64,000 bases of DNA from Flavilitoribacter nigricans DSM 23189 = NBRC 102662 (GTDB lineage: Bacteria > Bacteroidota > Bacteroidia > Chitinophagales > Saprospiraceae): positions 62,001-126,000 of the forward strand of contig NZ_PDUD01000018.1 of the NCBI RefSeq assembly GCF_002646595.1, given 5' to 3'. Both the position numbers and the translations under genes were made by a program. Positions 18,479 to 26,376 of this stretch are shown one piece after another. Every line of letters starts with the position of its first letter. Positions within the stretch are counted from its first letter, which is position 1. The notes under the pieces are model-generated. The model did not search any database. It saw only the letters and a list, made by a program, of their open reading frames with translations, and was not told where the DNA came from.

Positions 18479-19549
18479 ATGAGCCAACCCGCCGTAGAAT
18501 GGGACTTTATTCTCAACACCCTCATCGACGGGAAGTGTATCCTGCTGATCGGTCCCCATGTCGCGCGCTTATCCCCCGAGCAACCGTTTTTGGATGGCTT
18601 ATACGAGTCGCTGGATATTGCCAATAATCCGCACATCGCCTCCTTCTACGAAAAGGAGGACTTTTTTTTATTCGGTAGTCCCCAGGCCAAGACCAGAGTG
18701 TATTATCAGATCAAGGATTATTACAAAAAGAACGCCCCCCCGCCGGCACTGTACGAAAAGCTGGCCCGGCTGCCTTTTAAAATGTGGATCAATGCGACAC
18801 CCGATCGCTTTTTGAACGATGCGCTCGATGATTTGGAGATCCCCTACGAGTTCGAATATTTCGATAAAAGTAAGGCCCGGACCGATATCCCGGAACCGTC
18901 CACGGCGCGGCCGGTGGTCTATAACCTGACCGGTGTATTGGAAGAGGAAGAGTCACTGATCCTGACGCACAGCGATCTGTACCAGTTTCTGGAGGCCGTA
19001 CTGGCCCGGCAGCAGATCCCAGGGCGACTCATGAACGCCTGCCTGAGTGCACATAGTGTTATTTTCCTGGGTTTCAATTTCGATAAATGGCACGTGCAGC
19101 TGATGCTGCGCCTGCTGCGGATGCACGACGAAGCCGGCCGGCACGTCCGCTACGCTACCGATCAGAAATTTAATGCCGATACCTTGTCCGTTTGTAAGGA
19201 TCAGTTTCAGATCGAGTTCATCAATGAAGATATCGAAGGTTTCGTCGGGGAATTATATCGCCGTTGCGAAGAGGAAGGTGCCTTGCGGGAACCGGGAGAG
19301 AAACAGGAAAGTCCGGCCAATCAGATCCGCATGCTAATCGCCGAGGATGAGCTGGAAGAGGCACTGGATCGCGCCCGCGAATATTTCGAAGGCAGAGACG
19401 AAGACCTGATGATGGAAACCCTCGGGATCATCAGCCGGTTTAACCGCCTGAAAAAACGCATGCGCCAGGGCGTACTCGACGAACGGGATGCGGATGTACA
19501 AATGGCCAAAGTCCGCCAGGCGATCCTGGAACTAACCAATGAGATGTGA
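18479..19549 (+). CDS. SIR2-like domain protein with C-terminal EAD11 domain
   Basis: A 356-residue cytoplasmic protein. Residues about 5-265 have the SIR2-like Rossmann layout: a nucleotide-loop position IGPHVA (24-29) where NAD-binding members have GAGxS, INATPDRF (104-111) at the place of TTNYD, YNLTGV (148-153) at the place of the catalytic-His HG motif, and FLGFNFDKW (196-204) for the G(Y/F)SxxD motif. The glycine-rich loop is altered and the His is absent, so NADase activity is doubtful. Residues 281-356 (NQIRMLIAEDELEEALDRAR, then SRFNRLKKRMRQGVLDERDA) match effector-associated domain 11, a death-like adaptor that recruits partners by homotypic contacts. The gene heads a unit with the nSTAND ATPase, 84 bases downstream. 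ATG at 18479. Confidence 0.8.
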   Translation: MSQPAVEWDFILNTLIDGKCILLIGPHVARLSPEQPFLDGLYESLDIANNPHIASFYEKEDFFLFGSPQAKTRVYYQIKDYYKKNAPPPALYEKLARLPFKMWINATPDRFLNDALDDLEIPYEFEYFDKSKARTDIPEPSTARPVVYNLTGVLEEEESLILTHSDLYQFLEAVLARQQIPGRLMNACLSAHSVIFLGFNFDKWHVQLMLRLLRMHDEAGRHVRYATDQKFNADTLSVCKDQFQIEFINEDIEGFVGELYRRCEEEGALREPGEKQESPANQIRMLIAEDELEEALDRAREYFEGRDEDLMMETLGIISRFNRLKKRMRQGVLDERDADVQMAKVRQAILELTNEM

Positions 19550-19553
19550 AAAT

Positions 19554-19584
19554 GACCTGCCAGATTTCACCAATCTGGCAGGTC
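19554..19584 (+). repeat. Perfect 13-bp hairpin between SIR2 and nSTAND genes
   Basis: GACCTGCCAGATT (19554-19566) and AATCTGGCAGGTC (19572-19584) are exact reverse complements with the loop TCACC, starting 4 bases after the SIR2 stop. No T-run follows, so it is more likely an mRNA-processing, stability or partial-termination element that sets the ratio of the two proteins. It also resembles short CCTGCC-arm intergenic palindromes that I recall from Bacteroidota genomes. Confidence 0.7.
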
Positions 19585-19633
19585 TCGATCCCACAACTCC
19601 ATCAATTTATTTTATAACCCATTTCACCCATCC

Positions 19634-22183
19634 ATGCAATACCGCTATCCCGGAGCCAGACCCTTTACCGACGAAGACCAGGAGTTGTTCTTCGGCCGGG
19701 ATCGCGATATTGACGATCTCACCCGGCTCCTGCTGCGTGAAAAACTGGCGGTACTGTACGCCCGCTCGGGGCTGGGCAAAAGTTCCCTGTTACAGGCCGG
19801 CATCGTTCCCCGTTTGCTGTCGGAAGGAAGCTACGAGCCCTACAGTTTTCGATTCGGTACCTGGCAGGAAGGCCGGGAAAGCCGACCGGTCCAGCTGACG
19901 GTTGATCGCCTCGGATTGGGGGCCGGGCCCTTTTACCTGGACAAACTGATCCCCAACGAAGATTCCCTTTGGTACCACTGCAAGCGGCTGCAACTGCAGA
20001 GTCGGCAAAACCGGCTGATCTGGTTGTTCGACCAGTTCGAGGAGATATTTACTTACAATACCGCTGCAGTAGCCCAGTTTGGCGACCAGCTTTCCGACCT
20101 GTTGTACCAGCAGATCCCATCCCGCTTCCGGGACGCACTCGAAGAACAAGCGGATCTGCTTACCCAGGAGGAAATGGACCAGTTGTACGAACCCTTAGAG
20201 GTACACGCCCTGTTTTCCATACGGGCGGATCGATTGAGCCTGCTCGATCAACTTTCCGGCATTTTGCCCGCTATTTTGCACCAGCGCTACGAATTGAAAC
20301 CGCTTTACCGGCTGCAGGCCGAAGATGCCATCCTCAATCCGGCTTACAGTCGCCTACCGGGTTTTGCCACTCCGCCGTTCGATTATACGGATGAGGCACT
20401 GGATTATATCCTGGAGTATCTGACCGAAGGGGGCACCGAAACGATCGAGTCTTTTCAGTTGCAGATCATTTGCCAGTACGCCGAACAGCAGATATCCGGA
20501 CCGGAAACCGGTAAACTTATTGCCGTATCGGATCTGGGCGACTTAGGGAATATTTTTAAAAACTATTATGATGGCCGTATCGGCCGATTATCCACTCCCG
20601 AGGACCAACTGGCGGCCAGAAAACTGATCGAGGAAGGACTGATCTTCGAAGATGACGAGCGAAGACTCAGCCTGTACGAAGGGCAGATCGAACGGGATTT
20701 CGGAGTATCTTCCGCATTGCTGAAAGAACTGGTGGATACCCACCTGCTGCGCTCCGAATCCGATCCGCGGGGCGGCTTTGTGTACGAATTGAGCCACGAT
20801 ACGCTGGTGGCTCCCATCCTGCAGGCCAAACAGCGCCGTCGGCTTCGGGAAGAAGAGGTCCGCCGAAAAGCGGAACTGGAAGAACAGGCCCGGTTGCTGG
20901 CCGAAGAACGGAGGAAACGGCGCAAAGCTATTTTGATTGGTATCGGTGGTGTTGCCCTGGCTTTGATTGCCTTCATAGCGATGGTGGTAGCGTTTCATCA
21001 GCGATCCCAGGCTAAGGCCAGCCAGCTACTGGCCGAGCAAAACCGGGAAAAGGCGGAACGATCAGATGAGATTGCTCAAATCAAAGCGACCGAAGCGGAG
21101 GATTCCCGAGCGCTGGCGGTAAGCCGGGCAAATGAAGCCGAAACCGCCCGGCAAACGGCGCTGGCGGCAGAAAAAGAAACGGCGCTACAACTGGCCCGGC
21201 TCCAGGCCGCCAACCGTCAACGGGTAGCCAAGAAGCTGGAAGAGGCGCAGGAACTGATCAATCAACTACAATTCGCACGGATTATACCCCTGTTGCAGGA
21301 TGCCAGAGAGCTAAGGGTAAATCCGGAGGATACCCGCAAAGCCTATCTGGAGTTGATCTTTTTTTATACGGAAGCCGGCCGGGCCACTTCAGCTTATCAA
21401 TTGTGGCAGGAAATAGCGGCAAACCGGTCGACGACGGCGGTTGGTACAGATACTTTAGGGTACCTCAGCAAGCAGTTAACGGCTGTGATGCCCGCAGCGT
21501 GGTCAAAAACCATTCGGGATAAATATTACCCTCGTCTAATCTCTGTACAGGGAGGGAGCTTCATCATGGGATCATCCAAAGCTAACCGGTCCGATATCTT
21601 ACCGGAGCACGAAGTCCAACTTGACGATTTTAGTATGGGAGCGACGGAAGTAAGCGTTTTGCAGTACTATTTATATTGTGCCCGGACTGTCCAGGAAATG
21701 CCCGACGTGCCCGGTTTACAATTGCTGGGGGATCATCCCATTACCGGAGTGAGTTGGGCCGATGCGGAGCAATATTGTACGTGGCTGGGTGAACAGACCG
21801 GCCGGCCGATCCGCTTGCCAACGGAAGCGGAGTGGGAATACGTGGCCCGAAAAGGAAATTATACCGGCAATCTCGGTTCCGTAGCCTGGTTCGAAGAGAA
21901 TAGCCAAGGGCGGCTCCATCCGGTCGCTCGTAAAGAACCTAATGCCCTTGGGTTCTACGATCTGCTGGGAAATGCCCAGGAATGGTGCAGCGATTGGTAT
22001 GAGGCCGTCTACTATACCGGTAGCCCGCTCCTTAATCCGAAAGGTCCCGAAAATGGCATCCGGAAAGTACTGAGAGGGGGATCCTGGGAGGATACACTGG
22101 GTAATATACAACCCGTGATCAGAAATAAGAATATACCCGGCATTCGCAGTGATAAGAATGGTTTTAGAATAGTGGAAGAATAA
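19634..22183 (+). CDS. nSTAND ATPase with membrane helix and FGE-sulfatase-like domain
   Basis: An 849-residue multidomain protein. Residues 5-430 form a novel-STAND P-loop ATPase: the entry motif YPGARPFTDEDQELFFGRD, Walker A ARSGLGKSS (43-51), Walker B LIWLFDQFEE (128-137), the sensor segment FSIRADRLSLLDQL, and the winged-helix end LVDTHLLR...YELSHDTLVAPI. A basic membrane-proximal stretch and one membrane helix (about 433-456) follow, then an Ala/Glu coiled-coil (to 540). From about 635 comes a formylglycine-generating-enzyme-like domain (VQGGSFIMGSS, GVSWADAEQYCTWLGEQTGR, RLPTEAEWEYVAR, LLGNAQEWCSDWY, LRGGSW). In conflict systems such domains are thought to act as sensor or ligand-binding parts rather than as sulfatase maturases. 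No EAD is seen at the N-terminus. It is probably co-transcribed with the SIR2/EAD11 gene. ATG at 19634. Confidence 0.88.
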   Translation: MQYRYPGARPFTDEDQELFFGRDRDIDDLTRLLLREKLAVLYARSGLGKSSLLQAGIVPRLLSEGSYEPYSFRFGTWQEGRESRPVQLTVDRLGLGAGPFYLDKLIPNEDSLWYHCKRLQLQSRQNRLIWLFDQFEEIFTYNTAAVAQFGDQLSDLLYQQIPSRFRDALEEQADLLTQEEMDQLYEPLEVHALFSIRADRLSLLDQLSGILPAILHQRYELKPLYRLQAEDAILNPAYSRLPGFATPPFDYTDEALDYILEYLTEGGTETIESFQLQIICQYAEQQISGPETGKLIAVSDLGDLGNIFKNYYDGRIGRLSTPEDQLAARKLIEEGLIFEDDERRLSLYEGQIERDFGVSSALLKELVDTHLLRSESDPRGGFVYELSHDTLVAPILQAKQRRRLREEEVRRKAELEEQARLLAEERRKRRKAILIGIGGVALALIAFIAMVVAFHQRSQAKASQLLAEQNREKAERSDEIAQIKATEAEDSRALAVSRANEAETARQTALAAEKETALQLARLQAANRQRVAKKLEEAQELINQLQFARIIPLLQDARELRVNPEDTRKAYLELIFFYTEAGRATSAYQLWQEIAANRSTTAVGTDTLGYLSKQLTAVMPAAWSKTIRDKYYPRLISVQGGSFIMGSSKANRSDILPEHEVQLDDFSMGATEVSVLQYYLYCARTVQEMPDVPGLQLLGDHPITGVSWADAEQYCTWLGEQTGRPIRLPTEAEWEYVARKGNYTGNLGSVAWFEENSQGRLHPVARKEPNALGFYDLLGNAQEWCSDWYEAVYYTGSPLLNPKGPENGIRKVLRGGSWEDTLGNIQPVIRNKNIPGIRSDKNGFRIVEE

Positions 22184-22205
22184 ATGGGTTCTTCCACTAT
22201 TCTAA
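22164..22205. terminator. Perfect 17-bp bidirectional terminator overlapping stop codon
   Basis: TTAGAATAGTGGAAGAA (22164-22180) pairs exactly with TTCTTCCACTATTCTAA (22189-22205), with an 8-base loop that begins with the TAA stop (22181-22183) of the nSTAND gene. It lies between convergent genes and can serve both strands; the tex stop is 13 bases further on. The left arm encodes the last residues of the nSTAND protein. Confidence 0.75.
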
Positions 22206-22217
22206 TAACCAATACGC

Positions 22218-24344
22218 TTACACATCCTTCATAGACAACTGGATCCGCCCGCGTTTGCGATCAATCTCCATCACCCGGACCTGGACTTCCTGATTGAGAC
22301 TAACCACCTCCGCCGGATTTTTGACGAATCGGTTGGCCAGTTGGGAGATATGGACCAAACCACTTTCCTTGATCCCGATATCTACAAAAGCACCAAAATT
22401 GGTGATGTTGTTGACGATACCCGGTACGACCATGCCTTCATTTAGGTCATCGATCGTTTTGATGTTGGCAAACTGAAAGGACTTGGCCTCTCCCCGGGGG
22501 TCGAGTCCCGGTTTTTCCAGTTCTTTCATGATGTCCTTCAGGGTGGGCAGACCCACTGTTTCGGTGGTGTAACGGTTCAGGTTGACTGATTTCCGTAGCT
22601 GGGCATCATCGATCAGGCGCTGTACTGTTACGCCCAGATCTTTAGCCATCTGCTCCACGATCGGATAGCTTTCCGGGTGGACGGCGGTATTGTCCAATGG
22701 ATTTTTTCCTTCCCGGATGCGGAGAAAACCGGCACTCTGCTCGTAGGCCTTTTCACCCATGCGCGCTACTTTCAGCAGAGCTTTCCGGGATTGGAAGGCG
22801 CCGTTTTGCGTACGGTACTCCACAATGTTCTGGGCTAGGGTAGGGCCGAGGCCGGAGACGTAGGTCAACAGGTGTTTACTGGCGGTATTGATGTTGATGC
22901 CGATGCTGTTCACGCAACTTTCCACCACCTGGGTCAGACTTTCCCGGAGCTGTGGTTGGTTGACATCGTGCTGGTACTGCCCGACACCGATGGATTTCGG
23001 ATCGATCTTTACCAGTTCGGCCAGCGGGTCCATCAACCGGCGACCGATGGAAACGGCTCCCCGCACCGTGATGTCTTTATCCGGAAATTCCTCCCGGGCT
23101 ACATCCGATGCGGAATAAATGGAAGCTCCCGCCTCGTTAACCAAAAACACCTCTACCCGTTTGCCGAAATCGATCTTCTGGCACAGGGCCATGGTCTCCC
23201 GACCGGCCGTACCGTTACCGATGGCAATAGCGTCGATCTGGAAGCGGTTCACGAGTTGTTCCAGCGTTCTACAGGCGCCGTATTCGTCCGATTGGGGAGG
23301 ATGGGGATAGATGGTGTCATTTTGCAGCAGGTCGCCGCTATCATCGAGGCAAACCACTTTACAGCCGGTTCGAAAGCCGGGGTCGATACCCAGTACGCGT
23401 TTTTGGCCCAGCGGTGCCGACAGCAGTAATTGCCGGAGATTCAGCGCAAACACTTCGATGGCTTCCTGATCGGCTTCGGATTTGGAAGATTGACGGAATT
23501 CCGTCTCGATGGACGGTGCCAATAGTCGCTTATAGGCATCCGCAATGGCCGTTTTAACCTGTTGGGTGGCGGGGCCGTAACCTTTTAGGAATAGCTTTTC
23601 GAGTCCATAGAGACTTTGCTCTTCTTCCGGCTCAATGATCACCCGCAAAATTCCTTCGGACTCCCCGCGACGGATAGCAAGCATCCGGTGGGAGGGGCAC
23701 TTTTTTAGCGGTTCTTGGTAATCGAAATAATCGCGGTATTTTGCGCCTTCTTCCTCTTTGCCCCGGGCTACTTTACAGGTGATCATGGCTTCTCGGGCGA
23801 AAGACCGGCGGACCTTATTCCGGGCTTTTTCGTCCTCGTTGATCCATTCGGCCATGATGTCCCGGGCGCCCTGAAGGGCTTCTTCAGTATCCGCAACTTC
23901 GTCGTTAAGGAAGGACTGCGCCAGTTGTTCTACGTTTTGTTTCTCCTGTTGGAATAAGATCTCCGCCAGCGGTTCCAGGCCTTTTTCCTTGGCCATGGTG
24001 CCCCGCGTCCGGCGTTTGGGTTTGTAGGGAAGATAGATGTCCTCCAGTTCGGTGGCATCGTAGCAGTTCAGGATACGCTTCTTTAGGTTGTCGGTTAATT
24101 TTCCCTGATCTTCAATCGTTTGTAGAATAGTTTCTCTTCTTTTTTCCAGATCCGCCAGCCGGCGTCCTTCTTTTTCGATCGCGGCGATCTGCGTTTCATC
24201 CAGCGATCCGGTCGCTTCTTTCCGATAGCGCGCAATGAAAGGGATGGTCGCTCCGCCATCTAACAGAGATAATGTGCCGGCCACTTTTTTAGTGGGCAAT
24301 TTAAGCTGGTCGGCGATCAGGTTGATATGTTGTTGTTTACTCAT
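22218..24344 (-). CDS. tex: Tex-family RNA-binding transcription accessory protein
   Basis: A 708-residue Tex protein, a conserved nucleic-acid-binding factor linked to transcription. Domains in order: N-terminal helical part with ATIPFIARYRKEATGSLDE, the central helical region with EDIYLPYKPKRRTR, a YqgF/RNase-H-like domain (VLGIDPGFRTGCKVVCLDD), helix-hairpin-helix motifs (YVSGLGPTLAQNIVEYR and a following GAFQSRKALLKV), and a C-terminal S1 domain (GMVVPGIVNNITNFGAFVDI, then SGLVHISQLA). Length is normal for the family. I start at ATG 24344 (SKQQHINLIADQL), since the 16 codons upstream open with GTG and are not family-like. It is convergent with the nSTAND gene and follows the ornithine aminotransferase gene. 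Confidence 0.95.
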   Translation of the reverse strand: MSKQQHINLIADQLKLPTKKVAGTLSLLDGGATIPFIARYRKEATGSLDETQIAAIEKEGRRLADLEKRRETILQTIEDQGKLTDNLKKRILNCYDATELEDIYLPYKPKRRTRGTMAKEKGLEPLAEILFQQEKQNVEQLAQSFLNDEVADTEEALQGARDIMAEWINEDEKARNKVRRSFAREAMITCKVARGKEEEGAKYRDYFDYQEPLKKCPSHRMLAIRRGESEGILRVIIEPEEEQSLYGLEKLFLKGYGPATQQVKTAIADAYKRLLAPSIETEFRQSSKSEADQEAIEVFALNLRQLLLSAPLGQKRVLGIDPGFRTGCKVVCLDDSGDLLQNDTIYPHPPQSDEYGACRTLEQLVNRFQIDAIAIGNGTAGRETMALCQKIDFGKRVEVFLVNEAGASIYSASDVAREEFPDKDITVRGAVSIGRRLMDPLAELVKIDPKSIGVGQYQHDVNQPQLRESLTQVVESCVNSIGININTASKHLLTYVSGLGPTLAQNIVEYRTQNGAFQSRKALLKVARMGEKAYEQSAGFLRIREGKNPLDNTAVHPESYPIVEQMAKDLGVTVQRLIDDAQLRKSVNLNRYTTETVGLPTLKDIMKELEKPGLDPRGEAKSFQFANIKTIDDLNEGMVVPGIVNNITNFGAFVDIGIKESGLVHISQLANRFVKNPAEVVSLNQEVQVRVMEIDRKRGRIQLSMKDV

Positions 24345-24369
24345 AAATGAATGTCCTTGCTGGCCAATT

Positions 24370-24416
24370 GCCCGGTAGCCGGACCAAAGCACGGGGCCTT
24401 GAACCGGTTACCGGGC
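24370..24416 (-). terminator. GC-rich hairpin between aminotransferase and tex genes
   Basis: GCCCGGTAGCCGG (24370-24382) and CCGGTTACCGGGC (24404-24416) pair along 13 positions with one mismatch, around a 21-base loop. It lies just after the aminotransferase stop and before tex. No T-run follows on the minus strand, so termination may be partial. Confidence 0.5.
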
Positions 24417-24431
24417 TATCGGCAAATCCGA

Positions 24432-25679
24432 TTACGCTTCCGTGAAATTTTTAATGGTTTGAATAATGATGTCACAGCATTCGTGCAATTGCTCCTCGCT
24501 CATCACCAGCGGCGGGGCAAAGCGGATGATGTTGCCGTGGGTTGGTTTGGCCAGTAATCCGTTCTCGGCCAGCTTCAGGCAAATGTTCCAGGCCATTTCG
24601 CTTTCTTCGTCATCATTGATCACGATGGCGTTGAGTAGCCCCATTCCCCTTACCAGGGTGACCAGATCGGAAGTCTCAACGAGCTCCTGCTGGATACGGC
24701 GTCGGAAAATTTGACCCAGATGTTCGGCCCGTTCGGAGAGTTTTTCTTCTTCTACGACCTGCAGCGCGGCCATTGCCACGGCACAGGCCAGCGGATTGCC
24801 GCCGAAGGTAGATCCGTGCTCGCCGGGTTTGATGGTCAGCATGATCTCGTCGCGGGCGAGTACGGCGGAAACCGGGAATACACCGCCGCTGAGAGCTTTC
24901 CCGAGGATCAGGATGTCGGGTTTGAAACCGTGGTGCTCGCAGCAGATGAGCTTACCGGTACGGGCAATTCCCGTCTGGACTTCGTCCGCAATGAACAGCA
25001 CCTGCTTTTCCCGGCACATCTCATAAGCCCGGCGCAGGTACCCTTCGTCCGGTACGACCACGCCGGCCTCACCCTGAATAGGTTCCACCATGAAACCGGC
25101 CACGGTCGGATCTTCGAGTGCATCCGCCAGAGCATCCAGGTTGTTATAGGGAATGATCTCATATCCGGGCATATACGGCCCGAAACCTTTCGTGCTGCTT
25201 GGATCAGTGGAAGACGAAATGGCCGCCAGGGTGCGTCCCCAGAAATTCCCGCTTACGAATAGGATCTTAGCCTGGTTCAGCGGCACGCCCTTTACTTCGT
25301 AAGCCCATTTCCGGCAGAGTTTGATGGCCGTTTCGCCACCTTCTACACCGGTATTCATGGGTAGGACTTTATCGTATCCGAAAAATTTTGTGATGAATTG
25401 CTCATAGCGTCCCAGCACATCATTGTGGAAAGCGCGGGAGGTGAGGGTCAGTTGGTCAGCCTGATCCTTGAGTGCCTGGATGATCTTTGGGTGGCAGTGC
25501 CCCTGATTGACTGCGGAGTAAGCAGAGAGGAAATCATAGTATTGTTTGCCGTCCGTATCCCAGAGAAAGACGCCTTCACCACGGTTAAGCACCACGGGAA
25601 GCGGGTGGTAATTGTGGGCACCGTAGCGGTCCTCCAGTGCAATCAGGTCGGCTCCTTTTAAGTTGTCAGTTGTGGTCAT
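24432..25679 (-). CDS. rocD: Ornithine--oxo-acid aminotransferase
   Basis: A 415-residue class-III PLP aminotransferase. It transfers the delta-amino group of ornithine to 2-oxoglutarate, giving glutamate semialdehyde for proline and arginine metabolism. The N-terminal [20 protein letters not shown] and [16 protein letters not shown] match ornithine aminotransferases. The PLP sites are [15 protein letters not shown] and the Schiff-base lysine in [25 protein letters not shown] is the conserved phosphate-contact segment. Length is typical. ATG at 25679. It follows pncA on the same strand after 68 bases that contain a hairpin, so it may have its own promoter. Confidence 0.93.
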   Translation of the reverse strand: MTTTDNLKGADLIALEDRYGAHNYHPLPVVLNRGEGVFLWDTDGKQYYDFLSAYSAVNQGHCHPKIIQALKDQADQLTLTSRAFHNDVLGRYEQFITKFFGYDKVLPMNTGVEGGETAIKLCRKWAYEVKGVPLNQAKILFVSGNFWGRTLAAISSSTDPSSTKGFGPYMPGYEIIPYNNLDALADALEDPTVAGFMVEPIQGEAGVVVPDEGYLRRAYEMCREKQVLFIADEVQTGIARTGKLICCEHHGFKPDILILGKALSGGVFPVSAVLARDEIMLTIKPGEHGSTFGGNPLACAVAMAALQVVEEEKLSERAEHLGQIFRRRIQQELVETSDLVTLVRGMGLLNAIVINDDEESEMAWNICLKLAENGLLAKPTHGNIIRFAPPLVMSEEQLHECCDIIIQTIKNFTEA

Positions 25680-25710
25680 TATCTGTCGGTTTATTGATTA
25701 GGCAGGTTGT

Positions 25711-25743
25711 TGATTATCGGTTGATACGATGATTTGATAATCA
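25711..25743 (-). other. 8-bp inverted repeat after nicotinamidase gene
   Basis: TGATTATC (25711-25718) and GATAATCA (25736-25743) pair exactly around a 17-base loop in the 68-base gap between pncA and the aminotransferase gene. It is A/T-rich and could be an operator for the downstream gene or a weak terminator. Confidence 0.35.
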
Positions 25744-25747
25744 GGTA

Positions 25748-26365
25748 TCAGCCCAGCAGGTCTTTACTCTCTATAAGTTTTGCACCTTTTTCCGATAGTT
25801 CTTTTAGGGCATTTTCGGAATCTCCTTCCTGGAGATTTACCCCACGACAGCCGTCGGTGATCAGGTAGGTGGAAAAACCCAGTTGGAGGGCATCCAGTGC
25901 CGTGAATTTTACGCAATAGTCCGTAGCCAGCCCCATGATGTAGATGGTATCGACTCCTTTCTCCTTTAGGAAATCCCCCATTCCCGTGGCCTTACGGTGA
26001 CCGTTGTCAAAAAATCCACTATAGCTATCAATGGCCGGATCCGTTCCTTTATTAAAAACGTGTTGAATTTTGGAAGTATTGAGTTCACGGACAAATTCGG
26101 CACCGAAACTCCCCTGTACACAGTGGATCGGCCAGAGTACCTGGGGTAGGCCGTGCAGGTCGATCACTTCTCCCGGCGTTTTACCGGCGTGATGGGCGGC
26201 GAAACTCTCGTGAGCGATCGGATGCCAGTCCTGGGTGGCTACCACCAGATCGAATTGATCCAGCAGCTGGTTGGCAATGGATACCGTCTGGTCGCCTTCC
26301 CGAACGGCCAGCGCACCACCGGGGCAGAAATCGTTTTGTAAATCAATTAAGATCAGCGCTTTCAT
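25748..26365 (-). CDS. pncA: Nicotinamidase / pyrazinamidase
   Basis: A 205-residue cysteine hydrolase of the isochorismatase fold. It converts nicotinamide to nicotinate for NAD salvage. The motifs are complete: the catalytic Asp in LIDLQNDFCPGGALAV, the metal-site segment TQDWHP...HESFAAHH, WPIHCVQGSFGAEF, and the nucleophilic Cys in GLATDYCVKFTALDA. Length is normal. It is the third gene of a tight unit after lolD-like and DUF389 genes (gaps of 24 and 11 bases), a combination without an obvious shared pathway. ATG at 26365. Confidence 0.95.
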   Translation of the reverse strand: MKALILIDLQNDFCPGGALAVREGDQTVSIANQLLDQFDLVVATQDWHPIAHESFAAHHAGKTPGEVIDLHGLPQVLWPIHCVQGSFGAEFVRELNTSKIQHVFNKGTDPAIDSYSGFFDNGHRKATGMGDFLKEKGVDTIYIMGLATDYCVKFTALDALQLGFSTYLITDGCRGVNLQEGDSENALKELSEKGAKLIESKDLLG

Positions 26366-26376
26366 ATCTTCGTACT

